Shown: piece after piece, positions 19,301-25,362 of the stretch
How positions within the stretch are numbered: position 1 is the first letter of the stretch
Layout: each line of letters begins with the position of its first letter
DNA from: Labilibaculum sp041595635
GTDB taxonomy: Bacteria; Bacteroidota; Bacteroidia; Bacteroidales; Marinifilaceae
Direction of reading: 5' to 3'
Assembly (NCBI RefSeq): GCF_041595635.1
Contig: NZ_JBFHJW010000045.1
Coordinates: 1 to 36,281 of the forward strand
DNA: 36,281 nt
The notes under the pieces: generated by a model
Told to the model about the DNA's origin: nothing
Databases searched by the model: none
What the model saw: only the letters and a program-made list of their open reading frames with translations
Program-made: the position numbers and the translations under genes

Positions 19301-19483
19301 TTTTCCTGTGATTGTTTGTACTTGCTGAGCAGACTTAATAATCAATTCATTTTCTTCTAAGGAAGAAAATGCATACGTTTGAAAAAAACCAACCATCAAT
19401 ATAAATATTGAAAGGCTCGTGATTTTAAACATTTTCGACAAGGAAAAACTACCCCATGCCGAGAGTCCATGTAAAAATTTCAT
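16334..19483 (-). CDS. SusC/RagA family TonB-dependent outer-membrane transporter
   Basis: The 1049-residue protein has a signal region (about 1-39) nearly identical to that of the SusC at 10380-13604, including an alternative start at Met18. The carboxypeptidase-regulatory-like domain (about 58-128, VALPGVSIVIKGTTEGTITD) leads to the TonB box EEVIVIGYG (135-143). A plug with DPLVILDGVIYLGSLSDINP and LKDAVSAAVYGSRSANGVI follows, and the barrel ends TYTFGAKLSF. An EF-hand-like loop DLDGDGSITTEDRKILG sits in the late barrel, as in many SusC proteins. No STN domain is present, which argues against sigma/anti-sigma control through this receptor. It is the first gene of the left locus and probably imports oligosaccharides with the SusD at 14418-16208. 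The protein body has diverged from the neighbouring SusC despite near-identical upstream DNA. Confidence 0.95.
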   Translation of the reverse strand: MKFLHGLSAWGSFSLSKMFKITSLSIFILMVGFFQTYAFSSLEENELIIKSAQQVQTITGKVTDNSGVALPGVSIVIKGTTEGTITDIDGNFLMKVPNGTKQLSFSFIGMKTQVITLSGQSEFAIVMEDDVAGLEEVIVIGYGTTKRKDYTGSVSSLKLENSSVANMPNLNLLESLKGSVTGLNIGASNSAGDEPSMLIRGTNSINGDNDPLVILDGVIYLGSLSDINPNDIASFDVLKDAVSAAVYGSRSANGVISITTKRGKSAKPVVSFNVSSGIQVWQNKPNLMKGEQWFKTVNDRNGFDEGTTTWLSSTFEQENYEAGIEREWLDDVTEVGVIQDYQVSVSGANEGLNYYLSSSYNNSKGVVIGDDFERISIMGKVNTDITDWLKIGIDGSYSRRDYSGVDASLYNAKIMTPYGRMYRDDEGNLEKYPREEGTINPMWGVNDGTRDNSDIRNSYRLNTYMSVDVPWVKGLNFRVNYLANRLKSEQKNFYHESYYVAEGASDSRYDASTLVGLLSKANGDITTTTTDSYVIDNILSYRREFGKHTVEGTLVATRDQTETSAVELTGDDFSDNGNTSLGVSGLAFATTQLYYIDETKETNIGYLGRVNYSFDDKYFVTGSYRRDGASVFGDDTKWGNFASVGLGWRLTSEDFMADVSFLDDFKLKLSMGQNGNQGISAYSTASQVTNGTSSSATYEFSDEEGTIQYGMYQTTLGNEELGWEKTTAWNAGFESAWLNNRLFVDLDVYYSQTTDQLFYREIPVMSGFKYMWDSMGQVDNKGIELTVRSVNIKNRDFSWTSAATYWMNRNEIIELYGEDNDGDGVEDDDASNGLYIGESINAIYGYVQDGIVQTTDTEYISENGETAGNPKYKDLDGDGSITTEDRKILGTADANFKLSLSNTLTYKNWTFYVLLTGTFGGNGYYQKSNIPASVSNVSGNVWANGTYIDYWTSENASNKNPRAGYSADSKYKALQSQGYVRLQDITVSYKFDQAWLKAAKLGSLSVYLAAKNVATFTNWDGGDPELGNTYTTSTKPVMSTYTFGAKLSF

Positions 19484-20025
19484 AAAATTACGTTTTTTAA
19501 GTTAACACTGATATGTTTCCATCATACCATAATTGGTTAGATTTAACTGATATAAAGCTATCACTACCTACATTCGTATTCATCAAACTTTGGCTCAAAT
19601 AACTCTTCTATTACTAACTTGACCGATCTGTTTAATTTTTCACTACTGTAATTAGATTTTTCAATTCAAACGATATAAACAAATTGAAAAATACTCTAGT
19701 CGTTTAATGAAAAAAACATCTTTTAACACACATCCTAATCTAAAATCTATTCTTACAATAAATTAAAAATAACGTTTGCAAAATAAATAATATTAATGAT
19801 CTGTCTATACCTTTTTAATTATTTTTCTAAAGTATATCTACATTCGAATCTATCATCTTGATTTTCTTCCAATTAGTAGACTTGTAGAATTCCTATTTAA
19901 TTGCAATGCAAATAGTATTTTCTCTAATTCTTTATGGATTTCATCAAAAAAACTAGATTTTCATTCTATTATTCTTCTACCAATAAACAAAAACAAGAGC
20001 CGAATTGTTAAAAAGTGTTACATTT
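19369..20025. repeat. Long direct repeat, copy 2: susC signal-peptide codons plus upstream region
   Basis: This is the partner of 13490-14150, in the same orientation. The exact 65-nt match at 19377-19441 lies in the signal-peptide codons. The match continues through the start codon, about 270 nt of leader and the conserved element, and fades near 20025. Both copies also hold two ACTGATAT 8-mers 39 bp apart just upstream of the start (19507-19514 and 19546-19553 here; 13628-13635 and 13667-13674 in the other copy). Confidence 0.85.
19758..19834 (-). promoter_or_regulatory. Conserved upstream element, copy C (first susC)
   Basis: On the minus strand the blocks are TACTTTAGAAAAA, AGATCATTAATATTATTTAT, TTTGCAAACGTTA and TAATTTATT. 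They correspond to copies A (8271-8348) and B (13881-13957). It starts about 275 nt before the susC start, almost the same distance as copy B. It is a candidate promoter or regulator site for the first susCD unit. Confidence 0.5.
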
Positions 20026-20433
20026 CTTTAATAGATTCAGAGATCAAATTTCGCCTTTCTAATAAACTACTTTTACTATTGAGAACACAAATTTTCTCTG
20101 GCAATCATTTTTTCAGCCTAAAAATTCACATAAACTTATTTCAGAAAATAGAATGTGTAGCAGGAATCATTTCTAAATTGCTAAAAACCTCTAATTCAGG
20201 CAAAAATGGCACAAAAGGTGCATTCAATGACAAAATTTCAGGGAATACACAAAGACAAATTGACAATATTGCTCATAAAGTCACAACAAAAGAATCTTGT
20301 CCACTTATTTTTAAACAGATAACATCACAAATTCCATTTGGCATATCCTTTGTTCATATCAGTACGAATCGCGATTCAAACAAAAGTACTTACCAATAAA
20401 TAGTTGATAAGATTTAGTATTAATTGTAAAATT
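20026..20433. other. Gene-free spacer between susC upstream region and hsp20
   Basis: This stretch separates two divergently transcribed genes. An open frame at 20079-20399 starts only at TTG, has no ribosome binding site and gives a composition unlike a folded protein, so I do not call it. No clear TTTG/TAnnTTTG promoter for hsp20 was found by eye. Confidence 0.5.
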
Positions 20434-20439
20434 AGGAGG
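20434..20439 (+). promoter_or_regulatory. Perfect Shine-Dalgarno AGGAGG for hsp20
   Basis: AGGAGG lies 7 nt before the ATG at 20447. Perfect Shine-Dalgarno sites are uncommon in Bacteroidota and none of the other genes in this window has one, which suggests strong translation of this chaperone. It also fixes the start codon. Confidence 0.8.
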
Positions 20440-20446
20440 ATTTATC

Positions 20447-20890
20447 ATGTCACTAGTAAAAAGAAATTCAGACAATTTATTCCCATCCTTTTTCGACAAT
20501 TTTCTATCGAAAGACTGGATGGATTGGAACAACTTTAACTACTCGAACACCAACACTACATTACCTTCGGTAAATATTAGTGAAAGCAGTAGTGAGTTTG
20601 TTATTGAACTGGCAGCTCCAGGAATGCACAAAAATGATTTTAAGATCAATCTAGAAAACAATCAACTCAACATTTCTTCGGAGAAAAAGGAAGAAAAAGA
20701 ATCTAAAAAAGAGAAATACACTCGCAAAGAGTTTAGCTACCAATCTTTCCAAAGATCTTTTCAATTACCTGTGGAACTTGTTGATGCCAACAAAATATCT
20801 GCAGAGTACAAAGAAGGCATCCTTCGGCTTCTTCTTCCTAAAAAAGAAGAAGCGAAGCCACAACCTGCAAAAGCAATCACAATTAACTAA
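20447..20890 (+). CDS. Hsp20/alpha-crystallin family small heat-shock protein
   Basis: The 147-residue cytoplasmic protein has a short, aromatic-rich N-terminal arm (FPSFFDNFLSKDWMDWNNF). The alpha-crystallin domain spans about 38-132, with FVIELAAPGMHKNDFKINLE, a charged Lys/Glu-rich loop (about 82-93), FQRSFQLP, and the typical end strand KEGILRLLLPKKEE. A C-terminal I-T-I tripeptide (AITIN) matches the I-x-I motif that docks into a neighbouring subunit. Members form oligomers that hold unfolding proteins for refolding by other chaperones. It is a single-gene unit: AGGAGG precedes it and a bidirectional terminator follows 4 bp after the stop. It has no evident link to the flanking carbohydrate loci. 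Confidence 0.96.
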   Translation: MSLVKRNSDNLFPSFFDNFLSKDWMDWNNFNYSNTNTTLPSVNISESSSEFVIELAAPGMHKNDFKINLENNQLNISSEKKEEKESKKEKYTRKEFSYQSFQRSFQLPVELVDANKISAEYKEGILRLLLPKKEEAKPQPAKAITIN

Positions 20891-20893
20891 GAT

Positions 20894-20927
20894 AAAAAAT
20901 GGGCAGAATCAATTCTGCCCATTTTTA
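20894..20927. terminator. Bidirectional rho-independent terminator between hsp20 and the convergent gene
   Basis: AAAAATGGGCAGAAT pairs perfectly with ATTCTGCCCATTTTT around a two-base centre, giving a T-run in both directions. It lies 4 bp after the hsp20 stop and 43 bp past the stop of the convergent gene at 20970, so it can serve both. Confidence 0.92.
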
Positions 20928-20969
20928 TTCGTTTATAGAATAAAATCCTTTTACTCGAAAGCAAATTGC

Positions 20970-22433
20970 TTACACCTTTTCTACCTTTTTAATACCACGA
21001 CGATTAAAGATAATGCGATAACGACGATAACTAGTTTGATCATCCAACTTAAAACGCAATATCATATTCACAAAGTAGACCTTCTCTCCTAATATTTTTT
21101 CAAACCTGTCCTCTTTTAAATAGTAAAGTGGAATTTCAGGATTGTCCATTTTCTGAATAAAACGAGAAACATTAAATCGAATAATATCAACCACACCAGT
21201 GATATTGTAATCTCCATAGGAATTATCAAGCGCAGTTTTGTCTAATCGAAGCAATTTTCTGTAAAAGATAATTTTCTCACCAACACCTCGGCTTTCCACA
21301 TCAATAATTCTAGATCGATCTCGGTGTTTCATCACTCGCAAAGGGACACTATCCTCTCGAACAAAATCAAAACTTTCCTTACACCAACCAATCCTCTCAT
21401 CACCCTTTACACGAATTGTAGTTTTATGGTCGAAGAATCGTTTGTTAATTTTCCCGACCAAATACAATCGCGTAAGATCTTTGATCCGATCTTTAAGCAT
21501 ATAAATAATCACCAAAGCCACAAACAGAGGCATGGTTAAGTTGCCCAAACTTTTCTGAAACAAAAAAGTTAAAGCGGCACCAATTATCATCGCCAAACCA
21601 GCAGCAATACTATATAACAATTGCATGGCAAAAACCCCCTCTTTTTTCTTCCTGGAAGATAACAAAAGCTGACCTTCGAAATATTTCTTAAAAGCGCCTC
21701 TTCGGTGCACCAACCAACGATTTTTATCATGCGCTTTCTCCTCTACTACCAAATACCCATTACTTTTTTTATAGGCAATTTCTTCGCGCATAAGACTTAT
21801 AATTTCCGTCTTACTTTGTTCAAAATCGGAATGATGCCTTTTCTCTAAACCTCTGTGCAAATAAAAAGAATGCTGCTCAAACTGATTACTCATAAACTCA
21901 TCTCCAAACAGATAGTAATCAAACATCTCTTTTCGGATGGTAGGAACATTTATGATTCGACGCAAATCACGGTAGCGTCGGCCAATCTTCTTTACATTCG
22001 ATATGTATTCATTGATCAGATACTGCCGGTCATCAGCCAACTCGTTTCGCAGGATATGCTGTATTTCGCGACGAAGTGCTGAACGGGTAATAATATGAAA
22101 CATACGAATATGATATTCATAATTCGCCTCGCTTTTGGCTGAAGGCACATTAGCAACTTTATGAAAAGCTTCCTCTAATCGGTTAAATACAGAATGAGTT
22201 CCTAAGGCAATATCTCGCAGTAAATAAGTAGGAGTAATTAAGCGAATGTTAGAATTAAAATCATTGTAAAAGTCCTCCTTTTTATAAGTCGAAGAATTAA
22301 TATCCAATCCACTCGGAATAAAAAGCCAGGTTTTAATAGAAAACTCACTCACCTTTCGATCCTTACGAGGCTCATAGCCCATTTTAATTTCTACCGAAAA
22401 TTTGTCATGAACTTTTACAATTTCTTTTATCAT
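20970..22433 (-). CDS. Unrecognised 487-residue protein with two central membrane helices
   Basis: I do not recognise the family. The chain has a charged N-terminal part without a signal peptide (about 1-260), rich in Arg/Lys/Glu and probably helical (for example RREIQHILRNELADDRQYLI). Two adjacent hydrophobic helices follow (about 267-293, AMQLLYSIAAGLAMIIGAAL; and about 298-315, LFVALVIIYML) separated by only a few residues. The C-terminal part (about 316-487) is soluble, with YRRYRIIFNRRGIKKVEKV at the end. With a tight hairpin, both soluble parts should face the cytoplasm. It is transcribed alone, convergent with hsp20, with a start ATG at 22433. No catalytic motif is evident. It looks like a real, conserved-type gene by codon use and length. 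Confidence 0.85.
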   Translation of the reverse strand: MIKEIVKVHDKFSVEIKMGYEPRKDRKVSEFSIKTWLFIPSGLDINSSTYKKEDFYNDFNSNIRLITPTYLLRDIALGTHSVFNRLEEAFHKVANVPSAKSEANYEYHIRMFHIITRSALRREIQHILRNELADDRQYLINEYISNVKKIGRRYRDLRRIINVPTIRKEMFDYYLFGDEFMSNQFEQHSFYLHRGLEKRHHSDFEQSKTEIISLMREEIAYKKSNGYLVVEEKAHDKNRWLVHRRGAFKKYFEGQLLLSSRKKKEGVFAMQLLYSIAAGLAMIIGAALTFLFQKSLGNLTMPLFVALVIIYMLKDRIKDLTRLYLVGKINKRFFDHKTTIRVKGDERIGWCKESFDFVREDSVPLRVMKHRDRSRIIDVESRGVGEKIIFYRKLLRLDKTALDNSYGDYNITGVVDIIRFNVSRFIQKMDNPEIPLYYLKEDRFEKILGEKVYFVNMILRFKLDDQTSYRRYRIIFNRRGIKKVEKV

Positions 22434-22848
22434 ACGCGCTTACTACTTTTAATTTCTAAAAATTATACTAAACACAAAAGTACTCATTTTCATCTAATGT
22501 TTATTAAGAGCCAAACCCTAATTTTAAAGGCATAGCTCTACTTCCATTTTCGGCAAAATAAAATCACAATCGTTGTCAAACCACCTAACTCATCATTGTA
22601 ACAATTCACATAATTTGTAATCAATAAATAGTTCATTCATACACCTACTACAACCCTCACTATAAGATCAATATAAAAGCTCCTTCTTTACTCATCTTTC
22701 CCCTTATCCGACCAAATTCAGCCATCTATTATTTATATACATTTCAAATAACAAAAACAATAACTACTAAAAACCTTACAAATAAAGAGACTAAGTGTAC
22801 TTTATACAATTTTATATGCATACGTTTTCGAAAAGCAGGTAAATATTT
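22434..22848. other. Divergent intergenic region, no gene seen
   Basis: This AT-rich stretch separates the minus-strand membrane-protein gene and the plus-strand regulator gene. No coding region, hairpin or tRNA-like structure was seen. It should hold the promoter for the gene starting at 22433; none could be assigned. Confidence 0.5.
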
Positions 22849-22879
22849 TTTGAAATTATTAAAAAAGAATTTACATTAG
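22849..22879 (+). promoter_or_regulatory. Putative Bacteroidota-type promoter of the regulator operon
   Basis: TTTG (22849-22852) is followed after exactly 19 nt by TACATTAG (22872-22879). This matches the Bacteroidota sigma-ABfr pattern TTTG-N19/21-TAnnTTTG with one mismatch. Transcription would start near 22886, leaving a leader of about 60 nt before the ATG at 22948. Confidence 0.5.
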
Positions 22880-22886
22880 CAATGTA
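22872..22886. promoter_or_regulatory. Candidate operator: 6-3-6 palindrome over the -7 box
   Basis: TACATT-AGC-AATGTA is a perfect inverted repeat with 6-bp arms. It covers the putative -7 box and the predicted start site, a position where a bound repressor would block transcription. The adjacent gene encodes a Nudix/NrtR-type regulator, a family whose known members bind palindromes and often control their own operon. The match could be chance in AT-rich DNA. Confidence 0.4.
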
Positions 22887-22947
22887 GTTACTTAGTGTTG
22901 TTTTTACACTCTATTTAATTTTAAAGATATTAATCTACATCAAAAGA

Positions 22948-23688
22948 ATGACTAACAGAACTCTTAATGACTATATTTCTGTCGATTGCGTCATATTTGG
23001 ATACAATGGCCAGGAGCTACAAATTCTACTTGTAGATAGAACACTTACTGATAATTCCACAGGTAAATCTGAATTTACTGATTTAACTCTAACTGGAAAC
23101 CACATTTATGAAGATGAAACCATTGAACAGGCAGCCTATCGTGTCTTATTCGATTTAACTGGTTTAAAAAATGTATTTCTTGAACAATTTAAAACATTCG
23201 CACATCCCGAACGACTCAAAAAAGAAAACGATAGAAAATGGCTACTTCACGATGGAAGAGACCCTGACAAAAGAATCGTATCTATAGGTTTTTTCGCTCT
23301 ATTAGCTACTCAGGATATTACTCTGGAATGGAAAGGCAGAAATGTAAAATGGGTTTCCATATCAGAGGTTGGCGAACTCGCCTTCGATCACAATCTAATT
23401 TTAAATGAAGCTTTAATTGCACTTCGCAACAAAATAAAACACGAACCAATTGGTTTCGAATTGCTGCCTGAGAAGTTTAGCCTAACACAAATGCAAAATG
23501 TATACGAAGTTATTTTAGGTACCGAACTCGATAAGCGGAATTTCAGAAAGAAAATTGCACGCATGAAATATTTAATTCCTACCGACGAAAAACAAACAGG
23601 AGTTGCACACAAACCAGCAAGACTCTATGTTTTTAGTCGCGAGGTGTATGAAAAAACAAAAAAGGAATTATTTGATTTTACCGTTTAA
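22948..23688 (+). CDS. Nudix-related transcriptional regulator (NrtR/AraR type), probable sugar sensor
   Basis: The 246-residue protein has an N-terminal Nudix fold (about 8-150) and a C-terminal winged-helix DNA-binding domain (about 165-240, SLTQMQNVYEVILGTELDKR and the RKKIARMKYLIPT region). The Nudix box around residues 50-73 is broken: where enzymes have R-E-U-x-E-E-x-G-U it reads RVLFDLTGL, so two of the three catalytic Glu are replaced. That is the pattern of family members that sense a ligand rather than hydrolyse it, such as the Bacteroides arabinose regulator AraR. It is separated by 9 bp from the sugar symporter gene and followed by cellobiose phosphorylase, so it probably responds to glucose-1-phosphate, cellobiose or a related product and controls this operon. 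The ligand is inference. Confidence 0.85.
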   Translation: MTNRTLNDYISVDCVIFGYNGQELQILLVDRTLTDNSTGKSEFTDLTLTGNHIYEDETIEQAAYRVLFDLTGLKNVFLEQFKTFAHPERLKKENDRKWLLHDGRDPDKRIVSIGFFALLATQDITLEWKGRNVKWVSISEVGELAFDHNLILNEALIALRNKIKHEPIGFELLPEKFSLTQMQNVYEVILGTELDKRNFRKKIARMKYLIPTDEKQTGVAHKPARLYVFSREVYEKTKKELFDFTV

Positions 23689-23697
23689 TAGAAAAAA

Positions 23698-25296
23698 ATG
23701 TCAGACACAAATAAAATATCGATTAGAGAAAAAATAGGCTACGCTTTGGGCGATGGCGCTGCAAATATTGCCTGGAGAGGTGTTGCCACCTTTCTCTTCA
23801 TCTTTTACACCGATGTTTTTGGCATCAACCCGGCAGCAGTTGGCTTACTCATGCTAATTGCCCGTTCTACCGATGGAATCAGCGATGTTCTCATGGGCGT
23901 TATTGGCGATAGAACCAATACAAAGTATGGCAAATTTCGCCCCTGGATCTTGTACACAGCCGTTCCTCTTGCCATCATTTTATCCTTACTATTTACAACA
24001 CCAAATTTATCTGAAACAGGTAAAATTATATACGCCTACACAACCTACATTCTTTTCACATTAATTTATACGGCCAATAACATCCCATACGGAGCATTAA
24101 TGGCAGTTATGACTGGCGACGATAAGGAAAGAACAAGCATAGGCTCGTATCGAATGGTAGGTGCTTTTGCTGGTGGTATGCTAGTACAGGGAGCCCTACT
24201 TTACCTGGTGGCTCATTTCGGAAATATCGATCCTAACATCAAGATAAACCAACTGGCCAACGATAAATATCAAGTGAGTGTTTCGGCTCCTGAAGATGTG
24301 GAAAATGTAAACATCAAAACAAAAAATGGAATTGCAAAATTCGTTTGGGACGATGCAAGCAGCTCCGAAAAAACGCCAACACAAGGCAAAAGCTTTTCCA
24401 TGACTGCTGACAAAAGCTATTCTTTTATTGTTAGCGGAGAAGAAAAACTAGATCAGGATCAAATCCTTATTATCGATCAAAAAAGTGGCTACAGTAATTC
24501 CATTTACTTAATGTCGGTATTTTTGGCCGTATTTATGTTTCTGACTTTTTGGAGTACAAAAGAAAGAGTTCAACCTCCAAAACAACAGGAAAGCAACCTG
24601 GCGGGTGATCTTAAAGATTTAATTCGCAACAAACCTTGGTTGGTACTACTTACCATTGGCTTACTGTTCAACATCTACAACTCCATAAAACAAGGCATTG
24701 TAGTTATCTATTTTTCACACTACCTGAACAACCAGCTACTTGCAGCCTCCTTTATGGTCGCTCTTATGTTTGCATCCATTGCAGGTGCCATGATTACAGC
24801 TCCACTCAGCAAAAAATTAGGCAAGAAAAAACTATTCATCTACGCTTTAGTGTTTTCTGCACTAGTAAATGCATCCATTATTTTCTGCGGTCCAAACGAC
24901 ATTACTGCCATTTTCATTTTAGGTATTGTTTCTGAATTTGCAGCAGCCATATTTCCAACCCTATTTTTTGCCATGCTTGGCGATGCAGCGGACTACTCCG
25001 AATTTAAAAATGGCCGACGTGCTACCGGATTGGTTTATTCTGCAGGCTCCTTTGCAACAAAATTTGGAGGCGGCTTAGCAGGAGCCATCATCGGTTTTGT
25101 ATTGGCAGCCTTTCACTACAACGGACAAGATCACATGGCCATTCAAGGTGCAATACCTGGCATTAAAATGCTAATGAGTTGGGTGCCTGCAATCATTGCC
25201 ATACTCGCAGCCATTTTTATGGGATTTTACCCATTAAACCAAATGAAAATGGATGAGATTACTCAAGAATTAAACAGCCGAAGGGCTAACGAATAA
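23698..25296 (+). CDS. GPH-family (MelB-like) sugar:cation symporter with periplasmic insertion
   Basis: The 532-residue inner-membrane protein has about 12 hydrophobic helices and GPH motifs: ARSTDGISDVLMG, with Asp59 and Asp63 at the cation-site spacing known from MelB, then GDRTNTKYGKFRPW after helix 2. Late motifs include GDAADYSEFKNGRRATGLVYS, typical of the family. Between helix 5 (GGMLVQGALLYLVAHFG) and helix 6 (SIYLMSVFLAVFMFLTFWS) there is an extra hydrophilic stretch of about 88 residues (about 176-263) with alternating beta-like segments. Ordinary MelB relatives of about 450-470 residues lack it, and the topology places it in the periplasm. It probably imports cellobiose or short beta-glucan oligosaccharides for the phosphorylase encoded 66 bp downstream. 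Confidence 0.93.
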   Translation: MSDTNKISIREKIGYALGDGAANIAWRGVATFLFIFYTDVFGINPAAVGLLMLIARSTDGISDVLMGVIGDRTNTKYGKFRPWILYTAVPLAIILSLLFTTPNLSETGKIIYAYTTYILFTLIYTANNIPYGALMAVMTGDDKERTSIGSYRMVGAFAGGMLVQGALLYLVAHFGNIDPNIKINQLANDKYQVSVSAPEDVENVNIKTKNGIAKFVWDDASSSEKTPTQGKSFSMTADKSYSFIVSGEEKLDQDQILIIDQKSGYSNSIYLMSVFLAVFMFLTFWSTKERVQPPKQQESNLAGDLKDLIRNKPWLVLLTIGLLFNIYNSIKQGIVVIYFSHYLNNQLLAASFMVALMFASIAGAMITAPLSKKLGKKKLFIYALVFSALVNASIIFCGPNDITAIFILGIVSEFAAAIFPTLFFAMLGDAADYSEFKNGRRATGLVYSAGSFATKFGGGLAGAIIGFVLAAFHYNGQDHMAIQGAIPGIKMLMSWVPAIIAILAAIFMGFYPLNQMKMDEITQELNSRRANE

Positions 25297-25362
25297 AATA
25301 GAAAATAAAGAAAATTACAGATGCTTTTCATCTGACAGAATAAACATTTTAATTGAAGAATT

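Noticed and set aside
10380..19483. ECF sigma/anti-sigma control through the left-locus SusC proteins
   Set aside because: Neither SusC has an N-terminal STN domain, and no sigma or FecR-like gene is present in the window.
13490..20025. Invertible promoter or shufflon controlling the two susC genes
   Set aside because: The long repeats are direct, not inverted, and no site-specific recombinase gene is in the window. Deletion or conversion is possible, inversion between them is not.
20079..20399. Plus-strand open frame of 106 codons before hsp20
   Set aside because: Starts only with TTG, lacks a ribosome binding site, and shows no domain or signal; the adjacent real gene has a perfect AGGAGG by contrast.
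22948..23688. Active Nudix hydrolase
   Set aside because: Two of the three Glu in the REUxEE part of the Nudix box are replaced (Val66 and Leu70) and a winged-helix domain follows, so a regulator is the better reading.
25318..25334. Small hairpin CAGATG-CTTTT-CATCTG before GH94 as a terminator
   Set aside because: Only 6 bp with no T-run, inside an apparent operon; it is too weak to call.
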